Shown here in pieces: positions 46,624 through 56,199 of a DNA stretch of 64,000 bases; position 1 is the first letter of the stretch, and each line of letters begins with the position of its first letter. Source of the DNA: Gammaproteobacteria bacterium (GTDB lineage: Bacteria > Pseudomonadota > Gammaproteobacteria > SZUA-152); NCBI GenBank assembly GCA_013152545.1, contig JAADGF010000090.1, positions 1-64,000 of the forward strand. Reading direction: 5' to 3'. The notes beneath the pieces are model-generated. The model made no database searches. It was not told the DNA's origin and saw nothing but the letters and a program-made list of their open reading frames with translations. The position numbers and the translations under genes were made by a program.

Positions 46624-46986
46624 TCAAGGTCTATTCGACGGTTTAGTCAAAATAAATAAGGCGCCGCATAACATGAACAGCGCAATAATGATTATTACTG
46701 GAATAGACGTTGTTGAAAAAAACAGTAAATATCCAAGACTGATCATCATCATGGTAATGGCTATTACCTTCGCCATTACCGGTATGACACGATATTCCCT
46801 CCATTGTTGCAACGGTGGTCCAAAAAACGCGTGAAAATACAACCAATCATGCAACCTGTTAGAACTTTTTGAAAATGCCCACAATGCAAGCAGCATAAAT
46901 GGCGTGGTTGGCAACACCGGTATCACAACACCTATCGCGCCTAGCCCGAAAAACAAACAACCCAATGAAAAATATAACGGTTTCAT
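46624..46986 (-). CDS. ybaN: YbaN/DUF454 family small membrane protein
   Basis: A 120-residue protein with three TM spans. MKPLYFSLGCLFFGLGAIGVVIPVLPTTPFMLLALWAFSKSSNRLHDWLYFHAFFGPPLQQWREYRVIPVMAKV covers the conserved DUF454 core (LGxxGxxLPxLPTTPF, then FxxSSxRLHxWL). Function unknown. Single gene. Confidence 0.9.
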   Translation of the reverse strand: MKPLYFSLGCLFFGLGAIGVVIPVLPTTPFMLLALWAFSKSSNRLHDWLYFHAFFGPPLQQWREYRVIPVMAKVIAITMMMISLGYLLFFSTTSIPVIIIIALFMLCGALFILTKPSNRP

Positions 46987-47110
46987 AAAGTATAATTATC
47001 GACCAAAAATTCCTTGGTATTCATTCAACGTAAATTCCATGTTTATAGGTCATTGTCGATAACAACCGTATTCCTTACACCCAGATTCCCAAAACACAGC
47101 GTAAAGAACG

Positions 47111-48181
47111 TCAACACAATAAGGCAACACTTTTTGCTTGTGCATACACTTGTTTGCCGGGCTTTAAACCCAGTATCGAGACCGATTTTCGCGTGATCCG
47201 GGCAAGCAAGCAGACACCATCGCCCAGCAACAATCGCACCACAACTTGGGCTGGCCCCACATTTTTTATTTCGTCGACAGTTGTCGGGAAGATATTCAGA
47301 ATACTGGTATTCGTTTGGTATACCAAGGTCAAACTAACATCACGAGCGGCAACACGTAATCGTACCTTACTACCCAACGCCAATTGCTGACGTGTCACCG
47401 TAAAACGACCACCCGAAAAATCCAAATATGTCAGCGCATATTCATCATCGTGTGCCGCCACCGTCGCCTCAATAATGGCCGCAGCATCGGCACCCTGTGT
47501 AAAAGGTAAATCAAGCCGACTAAAGATACCGTGGATATTGCCCGTCGCGATAACACGGCCTGCTTCCAGCAATACTAAATGATCAGCCAAGCGCGCCACC
47601 TCGTCAGGGGAATGGCTGACATAAATAACAGGAATATCCAGCTTGCGATGCAGTGACTCAAGATAAGGTAAAATTTCTTGTTTACGATTCAAGTCCAACG
47701 CAGCCAATGGTTCGTCCATTAACAAAAGCTGAGGACTAACAGACAATGCCCGAGCGATAGCGACCCGTTGTCGTTCACCCCCCGATAAAGTATCCGGTTT
47801 ACGTTCCAGCAAATGCCCAATCCCTAATAACTCAATAGCGTTAATCAACGAGACTTTACGCTCCATTTTCGGCACACGCTTCATTCCGTATTCAAGATTA
47901 CGCCGTACATTGAGATGTGCAAACAAACTCGCTTCCTGGAAGATATAACCCAGGGGTCGCTGATGAGGAGGAATAAAATGATTGGCCTCTTGCCAAATCA
48001 TGTCAGCCACTTTCAAAAAACCATTTGGATACTGATCAAGTCCGGCTATGGCCCGCAGTAGCGTGGTTTTACCACAACCCGAAGCGCCTAAAACGGCAGT
48101 AACACCACGGCAAGGTATCTTAATATCCACATCCAGTGAAAAACTGCCTCTCCGCAAACAAAATCGCGCCTCTATCGTCAC
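47111..48181 (-). CDS. modC: Molybdate ABC transporter ATP-binding protein
   Basis: A 356-residue ABC ATPase. Walker A GASGCGKTT, signature LSGGERQRVAIARAL, Walker B LLLMDEPLAALD, switch His VIYVSHS. The C-terminus is a TOBE/MOP-like molybdate-sensing domain (STSILNIFPTTVDEIKNVGPAQVVVRLLLGDGVCLLARITRKS). The start is a GTG at 48181, 2 nt after the modB stop (VTIEARFCLRR); the frame upstream lies in modB. Drives molybdate uptake for molybdenum-cofactor enzymes. Confidence 0.93.
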   Translation of the reverse strand: MTIEARFCLRRGSFSLDVDIKIPCRGVTAVLGASGCGKTTLLRAIAGLDQYPNGFLKVADMIWQEANHFIPPHQRPLGYIFQEASLFAHLNVRRNLEYGMKRVPKMERKVSLINAIELLGIGHLLERKPDTLSGGERQRVAIARALSVSPQLLLMDEPLAALDLNRKQEILPYLESLHRKLDIPVIYVSHSPDEVARLADHLVLLEAGRVIATGNIHGIFSRLDLPFTQGADAAAIIEATVAAHDDEYALTYLDFSGGRFTVTRQQLALGSKVRLRVAARDVSLTLVYQTNTSILNIFPTTVDEIKNVGPAQVVVRLLLGDGVCLLARITRKSVSILGLKPGKQVYAQAKSVALLC

Positions 48182-48183
48182 AG

Positions 48184-48858
48184 CTATATAACAGTGAAAC
48201 GACGATTGAAAGCGTAGACTGCAATCAACATAAGAAAAGACATCAACAATAGTCCGCCTGATAACCAATGGGCATGAATATACTCCAAACTCTCCACATG
48301 ATCATAAATCGCAATGGACACAACCTGAGTCTCACCGGGAATGTTGCCGCCTATCATCAGCACCACACCAAACTCACCAATCGTATGGGCAAACCCTAAT
48401 ACCGCAGCGGTAAAAAAACCGGGGCGGGCCAGTGGTAATGTTACTGTAAAAAAGCGGTCAATGGGTGAGGCTCGCAAAGTCGCCGCCACTTCTAACGGAC
48501 GACGACCAATCGCCGCAAACGCATTCTGAAGCGGCTGCACCACAAAGGGTAAAGAATAAATGACCGACCCAATCACCAAACCAGTAAAGGTAAAGGCCAA
48601 AGGCGGGCCACCCAACGACGCCATCACTCCGCCTACCGGACCATGAGGACCAAGTGCCACCAACATATAAAACCCAAGCACCGTTGGCGGCAACACTAGT
48701 GGCAAAGCAACCACCGCCTCCAATAAAAACTTAAACCGCCAACGAGTACGAGCCATCCACAATGCCAGTGGTGTCCCCAGCAATAGCAGGATCAATGTGG
48801 TAATTATTGCCAGTTTCAAGGTAATGACAAGAGCAGTAAGGTCGGCTTCACTAAACAT
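48184..48858 (-). CDS. modB: Molybdate ABC transporter permease
   Basis: A 224-residue inner-membrane permease with five TM spans. Seen: [51 protein letters not shown] and the coupling loop [50 protein letters not shown]. The gene abuts modA (shared base at 48858) and modC, so modABC is one operon on the minus strand. Confidence 0.95.
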   Translation of the reverse strand: MFSEADLTALVITLKLAIITTLILLLLGTPLALWMARTRWRFKFLLEAVVALPLVLPPTVLGFYMLVALGPHGPVGGVMASLGGPPLAFTFTGLVIGSVIYSLPFVVQPLQNAFAAIGRRPLEVAATLRASPIDRFFTVTLPLARPGFFTAAVLGFAHTIGEFGVVLMIGGNIPGETQVVSIAIYDHVESLEYIHAHWLSGGLLLMSFLMLIAVYAFNRRFTVI

Positions 48859-49607
48859 TAAGGGGTATCATATCCACCATTATGGATAATTTGCAAAGCA
48901 TCATCACTTTGCAAATACGACAAAAAAAGGCGAGCCGTCTTATTATCTTTTAGCAAAATAGCCTGTTGTTCAATAGGCGTATAAAGCACCTGAGGCACCT
49001 CCCAGTATGAACCTTCTACGGCTTGGCTGGGACGCTTGATTTGTGAAAAAGCGACAAAACCCAACTCAGCATTACCACTTTTGATAAACTGAAAGGTCTG
49101 AGCAATGTTCTCGCCACGCACGATATGCCCATGCATATTGCCCCATAGTTTACGTGCTTGCAAAATTTCCTGCGCGGCTTTGCCATAGGGCGCAAGTTTC
49201 GGATTAGCTATCGCAAGGTAACGGTATTGCCGCTGCTGCAACACATTACCGAGCGAATCAATATAATTGGCTTTAGGACTCCACAAAACCACTTTACCTA
49301 TCGCATAAGTAAAACGGCTATTTGGCAAACCTACACGCTCTTTTTCAAGACGTTTAGGCCGAACAGCGTCAGCAGCCAAAAAAACATCAAACGGCGCGCC
49401 ATTTTTAATTTGTGCGTAATGTTTTCCGGTGGAACCGAAAGTTAATGTAACACGATAACCTGTTGCTATTTCAAATTTTTTTGAAATACTTGTAATCGCA
49501 TGCGCAAAGTTACTCGCTACCGCCACACGAATCTCATTGGCAATGGATTGCGTGCAAGAAAACATTATTGTAACGATAAACAGTCGTTTTATAATCAATA
49601 TCTTCAT
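48858..49607 (-). CDS. modA: Molybdate-binding periplasmic protein
   Basis: A 249-residue protein. Signal peptide [23 protein letters not shown], then [57 protein letters not shown], with the molybdate-binding Ser residues in [10 protein letters not shown] and later the [16 protein letters not shown] and [13 protein letters not shown] motifs. The start at 49607 is ATG; a TTG five codons earlier is less likely. No ModE box or Moco riboswitch was recognised in the 284 bp upstream. Confidence 0.93.
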   Translation of the reverse strand: MKILIIKRLFIVTIMFSCTQSIANEIRVAVASNFAHAITSISKKFEIATGYRVTLTFGSTGKHYAQIKNGAPFDVFLAADAVRPKRLEKERVGLPNSRFTYAIGKVVLWSPKANYIDSLGNVLQQRQYRYLAIANPKLAPYGKAAQEILQARKLWGNMHGHIVRGENIAQTFQFIKSGNAELGFVAFSQIKRPSQAVEGSYWEVPQVLYTPIEQQAILLKDNKTARLFLSYLQSDDALQIIHNGGYDTP

Positions 49608-49891
49608 CTTGTTTTTTAGCAATCCAGTTGAACGCTATCAAGATTTCATGTAAACCCTGCCATATGAAAAACACTGTGGTTAAAGCACTTAATAAATTTC
49701 ATCGCAATCGTGAAACCTTATCGTCCTCCGATCCGCCCAATCATTGAAAATAAAAATGACACTCGTCTTGGTTTATACCCAATTAAACCTGCAATTTTTT
49801 ATACCGAATACCCACGTTCAACAGATGGCCGAAAATGACGTATAACACGACTCTTGGTCATTCTGATTAAAGGGATTCGAGTTCACACTCT

Positions 49892-50230
49892 TCAAAGTGT
49901 TATAACCTGATCTGGCATATTTGCAGCCAATGCTTTATATAAGTTAGGAAAACAACCGATAGTGGCACCTGCCACCAGTTTTTCATCAATCTCCCTTTCG
50001 TAGCAGCATTTATCACAACCCATTAACAATATCCCTTTTTGTTTTGCTACCTTAGCAAGGCGCTCGCCAATTGGGTCGCCTTTTACTAATACATAATTAT
50101 TATCTTCAAAGAAGAACATGCCGACAACATCAACGCCATGCCCATCATTTTCTAATTGAGGCAGAATCATTTGACCCAGTTTATATGATACCGTATGCCC
50201 TTGTGACGAAAAAATATAGGCGACTTTCAT
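49892..50230 (-). CDS. DsrE-family protein, SaoD-like
   Basis: A 112-residue soluble protein with a DsrE/F-type fold start (KVAYIFSSQGHTVSYKLGQMILPQLE), HGVDVVGMFFFEDNNYVLVKGDPIGERLAKVAK and a cysteine cluster MGCDKCCYERE (C72, C75, C76). DsrE relatives carry sulfur on a conserved Cys. The GDPIGERLAKVAKQKGILLMGCD segment fits the subgroup called SaoD, from memory. AGGAAG precedes the ATG. It stands alone, so its partner pathway is not visible. Confidence 0.7.
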   Translation of the reverse strand: MKVAYIFSSQGHTVSYKLGQMILPQLENDGHGVDVVGMFFFEDNNYVLVKGDPIGERLAKVAKQKGILLMGCDKCCYEREIDEKLVAGATIGCFPNLYKALAANMPDQVITL

Positions 50231-50932
50231 TTCTTACCTTCCTTTGTTTATTAGCAACTAACACTCCGCCTGATTTTTAAAATATTCAGTAACGGCTCAA
50301 ATTACCTTTGATTTATTCGGGAACAAAGAAAAAGCGCGGCATTTACCGCTGTAAATAAGCACTTTTAGCGATTTTCCCATCGGGCATTGCCCAAATTTGG
50401 GCAACGTTGAATCTGCATTCTAGTGAATACACTCGCATCAAAAAATAAACACATCATACTGGAGATGCTGATTTTTTAACATTTCCATATATTACAACAT
50501 TAAAGATGTCTTATTGTGACAAATATTTCACTTAAAATACAATTGATTAGGGGGTGTTCTCAATCATTCTTGTACGCCTGCCGAGGCTCTTTTTTTTATC
50601 CAGCAAGGCGGAGTAAGTGTCATGTGTGGTTATTCCACATAAACGAGCGACAACGCCGCTGGGTGAAAAAATGAGCTCGGCTCTTCGGGTTACCCCTATC
50701 GCTTTCAAATTCCGTTATGCTAATCGATGTATTCGTCAAGGCACAAAAAGCGATGATTGCCCCAGCGATATATCAATATATCGAATTTAATTCATCAACT
50801 ACCGAGACATCATTCGTAAATAACGATATCTAATTAATTTAGGTTAATCGTCATGAGTGTGACACAACGATGCTGTGTTGATCTCACCCCTGTTACATTC
50901 ACATTAAGGTAGCATCATGTTAATTTTGTGTT
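50231..50932. other. Gene-free stretch containing a long palindrome (family C repeat)
   Basis: No gene is supported in these 702 bp. The only clear structure is the palindrome at 50580-50681. The last 60 bp should hold the promoter of the AlkB-type gene; no clear ribosome site precedes its ATG. Confidence 0.5.
50580..50681. repeat. Palindromic element, family C
   Basis: An imperfect palindrome of 102 bp: GCCGAGGCTC with T-run and CCAGCAAGGCGGAG on the left mirrors GCGACAACGCCGCTGGGTG, A-run and GAGCTCGGC on the right. The loop region is ATGTGTGGTTATTCCACAT. The ends differ from families A and B, but the plan (outer arms, GGCG/CGCC, central stem) is the same. No coding frame. Confidence 0.6.
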
Positions 50933-51520
50933 ATGAATCCTCTTATTGATAATGACGGACAACTTTACTTATATGATGACTTCATCAATAAAAAGCAGTC
51001 TGATACCCTCTTTGGAAAACTCATTGAGGAACTCCAGTGGAGCAGTGAAACCATTAAAATCTATGGCAAAATCATTACTGTACCCCGCCTAGTTTGCTGG
51101 TATGGTAATGAAGGTGCGGTTTATTCCTATTCCGGCATAAAACACTTACCATTGGCTTGGACATCAACATTACAACATCTCAAGCATTCAATCGAACAGC
51201 ACACCCAGCAGAAATTTAACAGTGTATTGGCTAACCTTTACCGTAATGAAACGGATTCAATGGGGTGGCATGCCGATAAAGAAAAAGAACTGGGGAAAAA
51301 CCCCTATATTGCTTCACTCAGCCTCGGGGAACAACGTCGTTTTAACATTCGGCATAACAAAACCCAAAAAGTCCATAACATTTTATTACGCCACGGTAGT
51401 CTGTTGGTCATGGCCGGCAGCTTTCAGCATCACTGGCAACATTGCATCCCTAAATCCCGCAAACCAAAAAAAACTCGCATTAACTTAACATTTCGTCAAA
51501 TCATTATTCCTGGCGGCTAG
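50933..51520 (+). CDS. AlkB-family Fe(II)/2-oxoglutarate dioxygenase (ALKBH2/3-like DNA/RNA repair)
   Basis: A 195-residue enzyme. Seen: VLANLYRNETDSMGWHADKEKELG with iron ligands H113 and D115, ASLSLGEQRRFNIRH, GSLLVMAGSFQHHWQHCIPK with the third ligand H170, and TRINLTFR with the 2-oxoglutarate Arg (R182, R188). PRLVCWYG near the start is the substrate-recognition lid typical of ALKBH2-type bacterial proteins rather than E. coli AlkB. It likely removes methyl groups from damaged bases. Single gene. Confidence 0.92.
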   Translation: MNPLIDNDGQLYLYDDFINKKQSDTLFGKLIEELQWSSETIKIYGKIITVPRLVCWYGNEGAVYSYSGIKHLPLAWTSTLQHLKHSIEQHTQQKFNSVLANLYRNETDSMGWHADKEKELGKNPYIASLSLGEQRRFNIRHNKTQKVHNILLRHGSLLVMAGSFQHHWQHCIPKSRKPKKTRINLTFRQIIIPGG

Positions 51521-51928
51521 AATCAGGAGCAAGGAATTGCTATCAATTAATGGAGCCGGCGGAAAACTTACTATATCCTATTGTTTTTATTGAATATAAA
51601 TAATTTGTACCACACAATAGCAGAAACGGCTACTGAACATTGGTTGATGCAAAAAGCACTTTTTTTGTTGAAATTTTGCCTAAATGTTCTTACTGTACAG
51701 CTATTGTGCGTTTGGCTCACACAACGCCGCAACCAAGTAAGCCAGGAACCCGCAAATGCAGAATTTAAGCAATTCCCTATTATGCCGATATCAACTAACG
51801 GCGGGATTTGTGGTGAACAAAATGAATTTGGTGAAACAGAAAGACGTTGTGCTGCGAATGAGAAATTCAAATTTTCAATTCGCTCATAGAGCAAATATGA
51901 TGCATCTAACCTGGAAAGAGATTTTACG
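51521..51928. other. Stretch with only a weak coding frame
   Basis: The plus-strand frame 51581-51889 (102 codons, TTG start) has a TM-like segment (ALFLLKFCLNVLTVQLLCVWL) and two cysteines but no ribosome site or recognisable family. It is left unannotated. The 201-codon minus-strand frame 51571-52176 is rich in Ser, Cys and Phe and overlaps the better supported plus-strand gene. Confidence 0.35.
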
Positions 51929-52300
51929 ATGAAATTATTTAACAAAGTAAAAAACATTACACGGCCCACCAAACAACAATCACCCGGTGTTAAGTTACAC
52001 CTTCTAGCGATATTTACACTGTTCGTTGCATTCAGTAGTACTGCGTATACAGCGGATTCCGACAAACAAACCCGCGAACGTCTACTGGAATTAAAAGAAC
52101 AACTGGAATTACAGACGGAGAATATGAAACAGCAAAGAACCTCCATTAAATCCATGGAGCAAAAGCTGGAATGCACCTACAGTCTTTTGCAAAGTTACAA
52201 CTTATGTGAAGAAAACTATGAAAAAAACTCTGAAGGCTATGTATCCTGTATGAACAAATCAAAATCCGACAATTCAACGTGCATTGGGCAAAATACTTAA
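51929..52300 (+). CDS. Small secreted coiled-coil protein, unknown function
   Basis: A 123-residue protein with GGAAAGAG upstream of the ATG. A signal-like or single TM segment (LHLLAIFTLFVAFSSTAYTA, about 26-45) is followed by a charged coiled coil (RERLLELKEQLELQTENMKQQRTSIKSMEQKLE) and a C-terminal part with four cysteines (C75, C85, C99, C110), probably two disulfides in the periplasm. I do not recognise the family. Confidence 0.5.
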   Translation: MKLFNKVKNITRPTKQQSPGVKLHLLAIFTLFVAFSSTAYTADSDKQTRERLLELKEQLELQTENMKQQRTSIKSMEQKLECTYSLLQSYNLCEENYEKNSEGYVSCMNKSKSDNSTCIGQNT

Positions 52301-52354
52301 TCGATACTCTTCCCGGTAGTGGGTCGAACCTGAGATTTCAGCTATAATTCAGGT

Positions 52355-52522
52355 ATGACATGTTATGAAAAAGTGAGTTGCCCCAAGAGCAAGAGCAGCC
52401 AGATTTTTAAGGCCGGAAAAAGCACGAACAACACTCAACGTTGCTGGTGTGGTAATATGCTTGACTACCGTTATAAAGCCGATGGTAACCGACCCTCGCA
52501 CAAACCACAAAAAACACTTTAA
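52355..52522 (+). pseudogene. IS1-family InsA remnant
   Basis: A 55-codon frame, MTCYEKVSCPKSKSSQIFKAG, then KSTNNTQRCWCGNMLDYRYKADGNRPSH, lines up with E. coli IS1 InsA ([31 protein letters not shown]). The shared points are CP-x-C/S, GKST, QR, W/L-C and a Tyr-Lys/Thr-Ala segment. The second Cys of each zinc pair is lost or moved, and the helix-turn-helix half and insB are missing. The preceding GGTAGTGGGTCGAACCTGAG (from 52315) may be the left end of the element. It is a decayed, one-ended copy. Confidence 0.55.
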
Positions 52523-52599
52523 ACTATTGTTTTTTTTAAATTTTGATCATGCCGAAAATTGCAAAAACCCAGGCTTGGTTGTGCTACTATTGGAGTTCT

Positions 52600-52625
52600 T
52601 GATTGTGCGGAACTTCGCACAATCA
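52600..52625. repeat. Perfect 10-bp inverted repeat
   Basis: TGATTGTGCG and CGCACAATCA surround GAACTT. It lies between the IS1 remnant and bamE. Without a T tract it is not a normal terminator; it could be an operator or the relic of a repeat. Confidence 0.6.
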
Positions 52626-52667
52626 GCAAGAATTTGCAGAGAAATATGCGAGGGAAAACTGCACATT

Positions 52668-52698
52668 TATACCTAAATCTCAATCGTTATGAGTATAT
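52668..52698. repeat. Solo end of family A repeat
   Basis: TATACCTAAATCTCAATCG followed by TTATGAGTATA is almost the exact reverse complement of the 30-bp palindrome at 39810-39839. It sits about 30 bp before the longest bamE frame. Confidence 0.7.
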
Positions 52699-52790
52699 AC
52701 TACATTGAAACATACACTTGATGGATTATGAACGAAACTCCAGCATTAAAAAAAATACATTTTATAGGGTTAAGATTTAAGGGCTTGGTA

Positions 52791-53204
52791 ATGAAAGGAC
52801 TAGAATTTGTAGGGCTGTTATTTGCAAGGCAACCGCTTGTGAGGCTACTGTCGATACTGCTAGCGACACTAATAATGCCCTTGACCGCCTGTTCCGTTCA
52901 CAAGCTTGATATCCAACAAGGTAATATAGTAACACAGGAAATGGTCGATAAATTAAAAGTAGGCATGGAAGACGTGAAAGTGCGGCGCATTGCAGGAACA
53001 CCTCTCATTAACGACCCCTTTCGCAACAATCGATGGGATTACGTTTATCGTTTTTTGCAAGGTAGCAGCGGCAAATTGCAATACAGCTATGTCACCCTGT
53101 TTTTCGAAAATCACAGACTCAAAGAAATTAAAGTGCATTCCCAACTTCTTAAACGCGAGGAAATACACACTCTACATAAGCAAGCCAAAGGCAATCGCAC
53201 CTAA
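52791..53204 (+). CDS. bamE: Outer-membrane protein assembly lipoprotein BamE
   Basis: A small lipoprotein of the BAM complex, which folds beta-barrel proteins into the outer membrane. The lipobox LTAC (Cys 34 from this start) is followed by VHKLDIQQGNIVTQEMVDKLKVGMEDVKVRRIAGTPLINDPFRNNRWDYVYRF, the conserved SmpA/OmlA core, and VTLFFENHRLKEI. The ATG at 52791 gives a normal signal peptide; the frame extends to an ATG at 52728, which would make it unusually long and has no better ribosome site. Confidence 0.92.
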   Translation: MKGLEFVGLLFARQPLVRLLSILLATLIMPLTACSVHKLDIQQGNIVTQEMVDKLKVGMEDVKVRRIAGTPLINDPFRNNRWDYVYRFLQGSSGKLQYSYVTLFFENHRLKEIKVHSQLLKREEIHTLHKQAKGNRT

Positions 53205-53368
53205 ACAAATGAGCTTAACTTATGGGTAAGAACTCAAGGACACCTCAAGGCTATGTTGATGGTGTCCTCGCTGCGTGACTCAACAACACAGATGGCTTTA
53301 TGTATAAGTATCACTTCATCACATGAATGTGATGCTCGAAACCAACAACATCCCATCCGGAGAAATTA

Positions 53369-53827
53369 ATGAAAATTTGGGTTGACGCAGACGCGTGCCC
53401 TAACGTGATCAAAGAAATCCTATTTCGAGCAGCAGAAAGAAAAAAGGTCTTGTTAACACTCGTGGCAAACCAGCCAATACGAACACCTGCTGCACGTAAC
53501 ATCAACACCCTACAAGTATCTGCTGGCTTTGATGAGGCAGACAAGCAAATTGTTAAATGTGTAGAAACAGGAGACTTGGTTATCACTGCGGACATTCCGC
53601 TTGCGGCGGAGGTAATCAAAAAAGGTGCCTATGCACTTAATCCACGAGGCGAACTTTACACCAAAGACACGATTAAAGAGCGCCTGGCGATGCGCGATTT
53701 AATGGACAGTCTGCGCGGCAGCGGCGTCGATACCGGCGGACCCTCTGCCTTTAGCCTACGCAATCGACAATCCTTTGCCAATAAACTAGACCATTTCTTG
53801 ACGAAGCATACAAACGGTAACAAATAA
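53369..53827 (+). CDS. yaiI: YaiI/YqxD family (UPF0178) protein
   Basis: A 152-residue protein with a PIN-like fold. [54 protein letters not shown] and [41 protein letters not shown] cover the conserved family core. The biochemical role is unknown. Its stop precedes the convergent oxyR stop by about 20 bp. Confidence 0.93.
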   Translation: MKIWVDADACPNVIKEILFRAAERKKVLLTLVANQPIRTPAARNINTLQVSAGFDEADKQIVKCVETGDLVITADIPLAAEVIKKGAYALNPRGELYTKDTIKERLAMRDLMDSLRGSGVDTGGPSAFSLRNRQSFANKLDHFLTKHTNGNK

Positions 53828-53846
53828 GTGTAGACATTATAACATC

Positions 53847-54779
53847 CTAAACGCTACGAGTATATTTCACACAACTCATATTGCTTGACAAAATAACTTG
53901 CCTTAACGCCTCAATCGCTTTAGGTCGCGGATAACTACTACGCCAAGCAAGCGCTACACACCGTTGCGGCTCGGGGTTTTCTAGCCGTTTGATTTGCAGC
54001 AATCGTCGGGCATATTTATCGGCACCTGCTGCGGTGCATGGCAATACAGTAATCCCCATACCGGATACCACCATATGGCGAATCGTCTCAATAGAACTGC
54101 CTTCAATGGTTTGCCGTACTGGACTATCAGTTAATGCGGAATCCTTACATTCCGGGCAGGCTTGCAGCACTTGATCCCGAAAACAATGCCCTTCACCTAA
54201 CAATAACAGATGCTCTTTGGCTAATTCGCCGGTCTGCACCGCATTTCTGCCAGACCAGGCATGCGATGTGGGCACTACCGCAACAAACGGTTCTTCATAA
54301 AGCGGTAAAGTTACTATGCCGGGTTCATCAAATGGAAGTGCGATAATAATCGCATCCAGTAATCCGTTTTTAAGTTTTTCTCTCAACCGAACTGTAAAAT
54401 TTTCTTCGATCACCAACGGCATATCAGGTGCGCTTTTACGCAAACTTGGGATGATATGCGGAAAAAGATAGGGACCAATGGTATAAATTGCCCCCAGGCT
54501 GAAGGCACCCGCTAACTGATTTTTCCCCTCACCTGAGATCTGTTTCAATTTATCAGCCTCTTCCAGCACCCGCTGTGCTTGCTCGGCCACTCGTTGACCG
54601 ACCGGCGTGATAGCGATCTCGTTTTTATTCCGCTCGAAAATACTGACACCCAATTCGTCTTCTAATTTTTTTACAGCCATGCTCAAAGTTGGCTGACTCA
54701 CAAAACAGGATTCTGCTGCACGACCAAAATGGCGTTCCCGTGCAACAGCAATAATGTAGCGCAATTCAGTTAATGTCAT
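53847..54779 (-). CDS. oxyR: OxyR, LysR-type peroxide-sensing regulator
   Basis: A 310-residue regulator. The N-terminal helix-turn-helix reads LRYIIAVARERHFGRAAESCFVSQPTLSMAVKKLEDELGVSIFERNK. The sensing cysteines fall exactly at the E. coli positions: C199 in GEGHCFRDQV and C208 in LQACPEC, with an extra C211. It would form the C199-C208 disulfide on contact with H2O2 and activate peroxide defence genes; none of these lie next to it here. Confidence 0.94.
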   Translation of the reverse strand: MTLTELRYIIAVARERHFGRAAESCFVSQPTLSMAVKKLEDELGVSIFERNKNEIAITPVGQRVAEQAQRVLEEADKLKQISGEGKNQLAGAFSLGAIYTIGPYLFPHIIPSLRKSAPDMPLVIEENFTVRLREKLKNGLLDAIIIALPFDEPGIVTLPLYEEPFVAVVPTSHAWSGRNAVQTGELAKEHLLLLGEGHCFRDQVLQACPECKDSALTDSPVRQTIEGSSIETIRHMVVSGMGITVLPCTAAGADKYARRLLQIKRLENPEPQRCVALAWRSSYPRPKAIEALRQVILSSNMSCVKYTRSV

Positions 54780-55489
54780 TTGTTAGTAGCTTCTGGATCA
54801 GCATTTTTGTCGGAAGGAGGCGATGCCCTGTTATATCCAGGTGCATTTATTCAATTTTAGCTGGGTCTGCTGACGTATCAGCGCCGTCTTTGCCGAAGCA
54901 CTTGAATACAATCGCTCATTACAATAGGCAATTACAGCAACAGTTGCCGCAACATGCAACGCAACAGAAGGATAAAGCTCAGACACCAACAACCCTTTAA
55001 AACACTATAGGTTTATTTTTTTGGTCGCCGCTCAGCTTATCATGTAACGATAATAATGTTAGCGTCAAATTATCAATACGCACATGACAATGCTCGAAGC
55101 CCTTCATCTTAACCATCAAATGAGCAAACAAACGGCAAAATCAAAAATATTTAATCAGTAATTTCAATATCATACAAGCTATATCTCATTTAATTTAACT
55201 TATTTACTGTTATCAGTATGATGACTTAACAGCATACACAATACGCACCAAACATCGCTTCAATAAATACTGCAAGTCATCAGTACCGTTGTCTCTGTGC
55301 GTTTTTCACCCAGCTATTTCATATATCTTTGTTAATCCTCACACTAGTTTCCAACTAGCAACCATGTAATAATTCTCGATTAAGTAAATAGCCTATAGCA
55401 AAGATTAATATTGCCCTGATTCTTTGATACGCTTAATAAAATTAACACGAACCATCATTTACACGATCTGCCCACAAGGAGAATTTTAG
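54780..55489. other. Gene-free stretch between oxyR and the T6SS cluster
   Basis: Divergent promoters for oxyR (left) and the tssJ-K-L-M row (right) should lie here. The 75-codon frame 54773-55000 begins inside the oxyR start and is not convincing. No sigma-54-type GG-N10-GC box, common in T6SS loci, was recognised by eye. Confidence 0.45.
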
Positions 55490-56017
55490 GTGACATTTAT
55501 TCGATCATTGAACATAAGAAAAAATAGCGCTGTAATCGGGAGAGCGATCAGCAATGCCCGCTTCATTTTCTTAGTGGTTTTAATCGCTATGACTGTTGCT
55601 GGCTGCGCATCTGTGAAGGATTTTCTTGGTTTTGTCACTAAAATCAACATTTCTTTTGAAGCATCTGAAGATTTAAACCCCAATGCGGAAGGTCGTCCCT
55701 CACCGTTAGTGGTACGGATGTACGAATTTGAGGACGTTAAGGCCTTTAAAGAAGCCGATTTCTTTTCCCTGTACGATAGCGAAAACGAGACTATCGGCAA
55801 ATTCATTCTCGCCAAAGATGAAGTGGAAATTAAGCCCGACAGTACACACTATATAAAGCGTCGCACCAAACCCAAGGCAAAATACATTGGTATTCTGGCC
55901 GCTTACCGTGACCTGGATAATGCCCAATGGCGCGCTATTATAGAATTACATGAAGACAAAACAGCCGAGGTGGACGTTTATTTAGGGAGCGCGGGTGTCT
56001 CGGTATCGAAAAAATAA
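55490..56017 (+). CDS. tssJ: T6SS outer-membrane lipoprotein TssJ
   Basis: A 175-residue lipoprotein. GTG start with AAGGAGA 9 nt upstream; signal ends in lipobox VAGC (C39). The core FEASEDLNPNAEGRPSPLVVRMYEFEDVKAFKEADFFSLYD is the TssJ signature (transthyretin-like fold). TssJ anchors TssM to the outer membrane in the trans-envelope complex. First gene of the T6SS row. The long N-terminal extension before the signal core (about 20 residues) is slightly unusual. Confidence 0.92.
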   Translation: MTFIRSLNIRKNSAVIGRAISNARFIFLVVLIAMTVAGCASVKDFLGFVTKINISFEASEDLNPNAEGRPSPLVVRMYEFEDVKAFKEADFFSLYDSENETIGKFILAKDEVEIKPDSTHYIKRRTKPKAKYIGILAAYRDLDNAQWRAIIELHEDKTAEVDVYLGSAGVSVSKK

Positions 56018-56199
56018 TCGAAACCACAATTCAAGCAACAAAACACATAATTTCATTGGAAAGCTTGCCTGTCCCGTATCAATAAATGTCCGTGAAAAAG
56101 TAAGGCATGCAATATCGGCAAAATAGACAGCATTAAGCTATACGTGAGCTTACTGCAGGCAGCGATGACAAAACTCAAATTTACGATTGGTAACAAATC

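Noticed and set aside
51571-52176. 201-codon minus-strand frame
   Set aside because: Low-complexity Ser/Cys/Phe composition; it overlaps the plus-strand secreted protein gene, which has a ribosome site and signal segment.
54773-55000. 75-codon plus-strand frame after oxyR
   Set aside because: It starts inside the oxyR start region, has no ribosome site, and the Gln-rich second half resembles no family I know.
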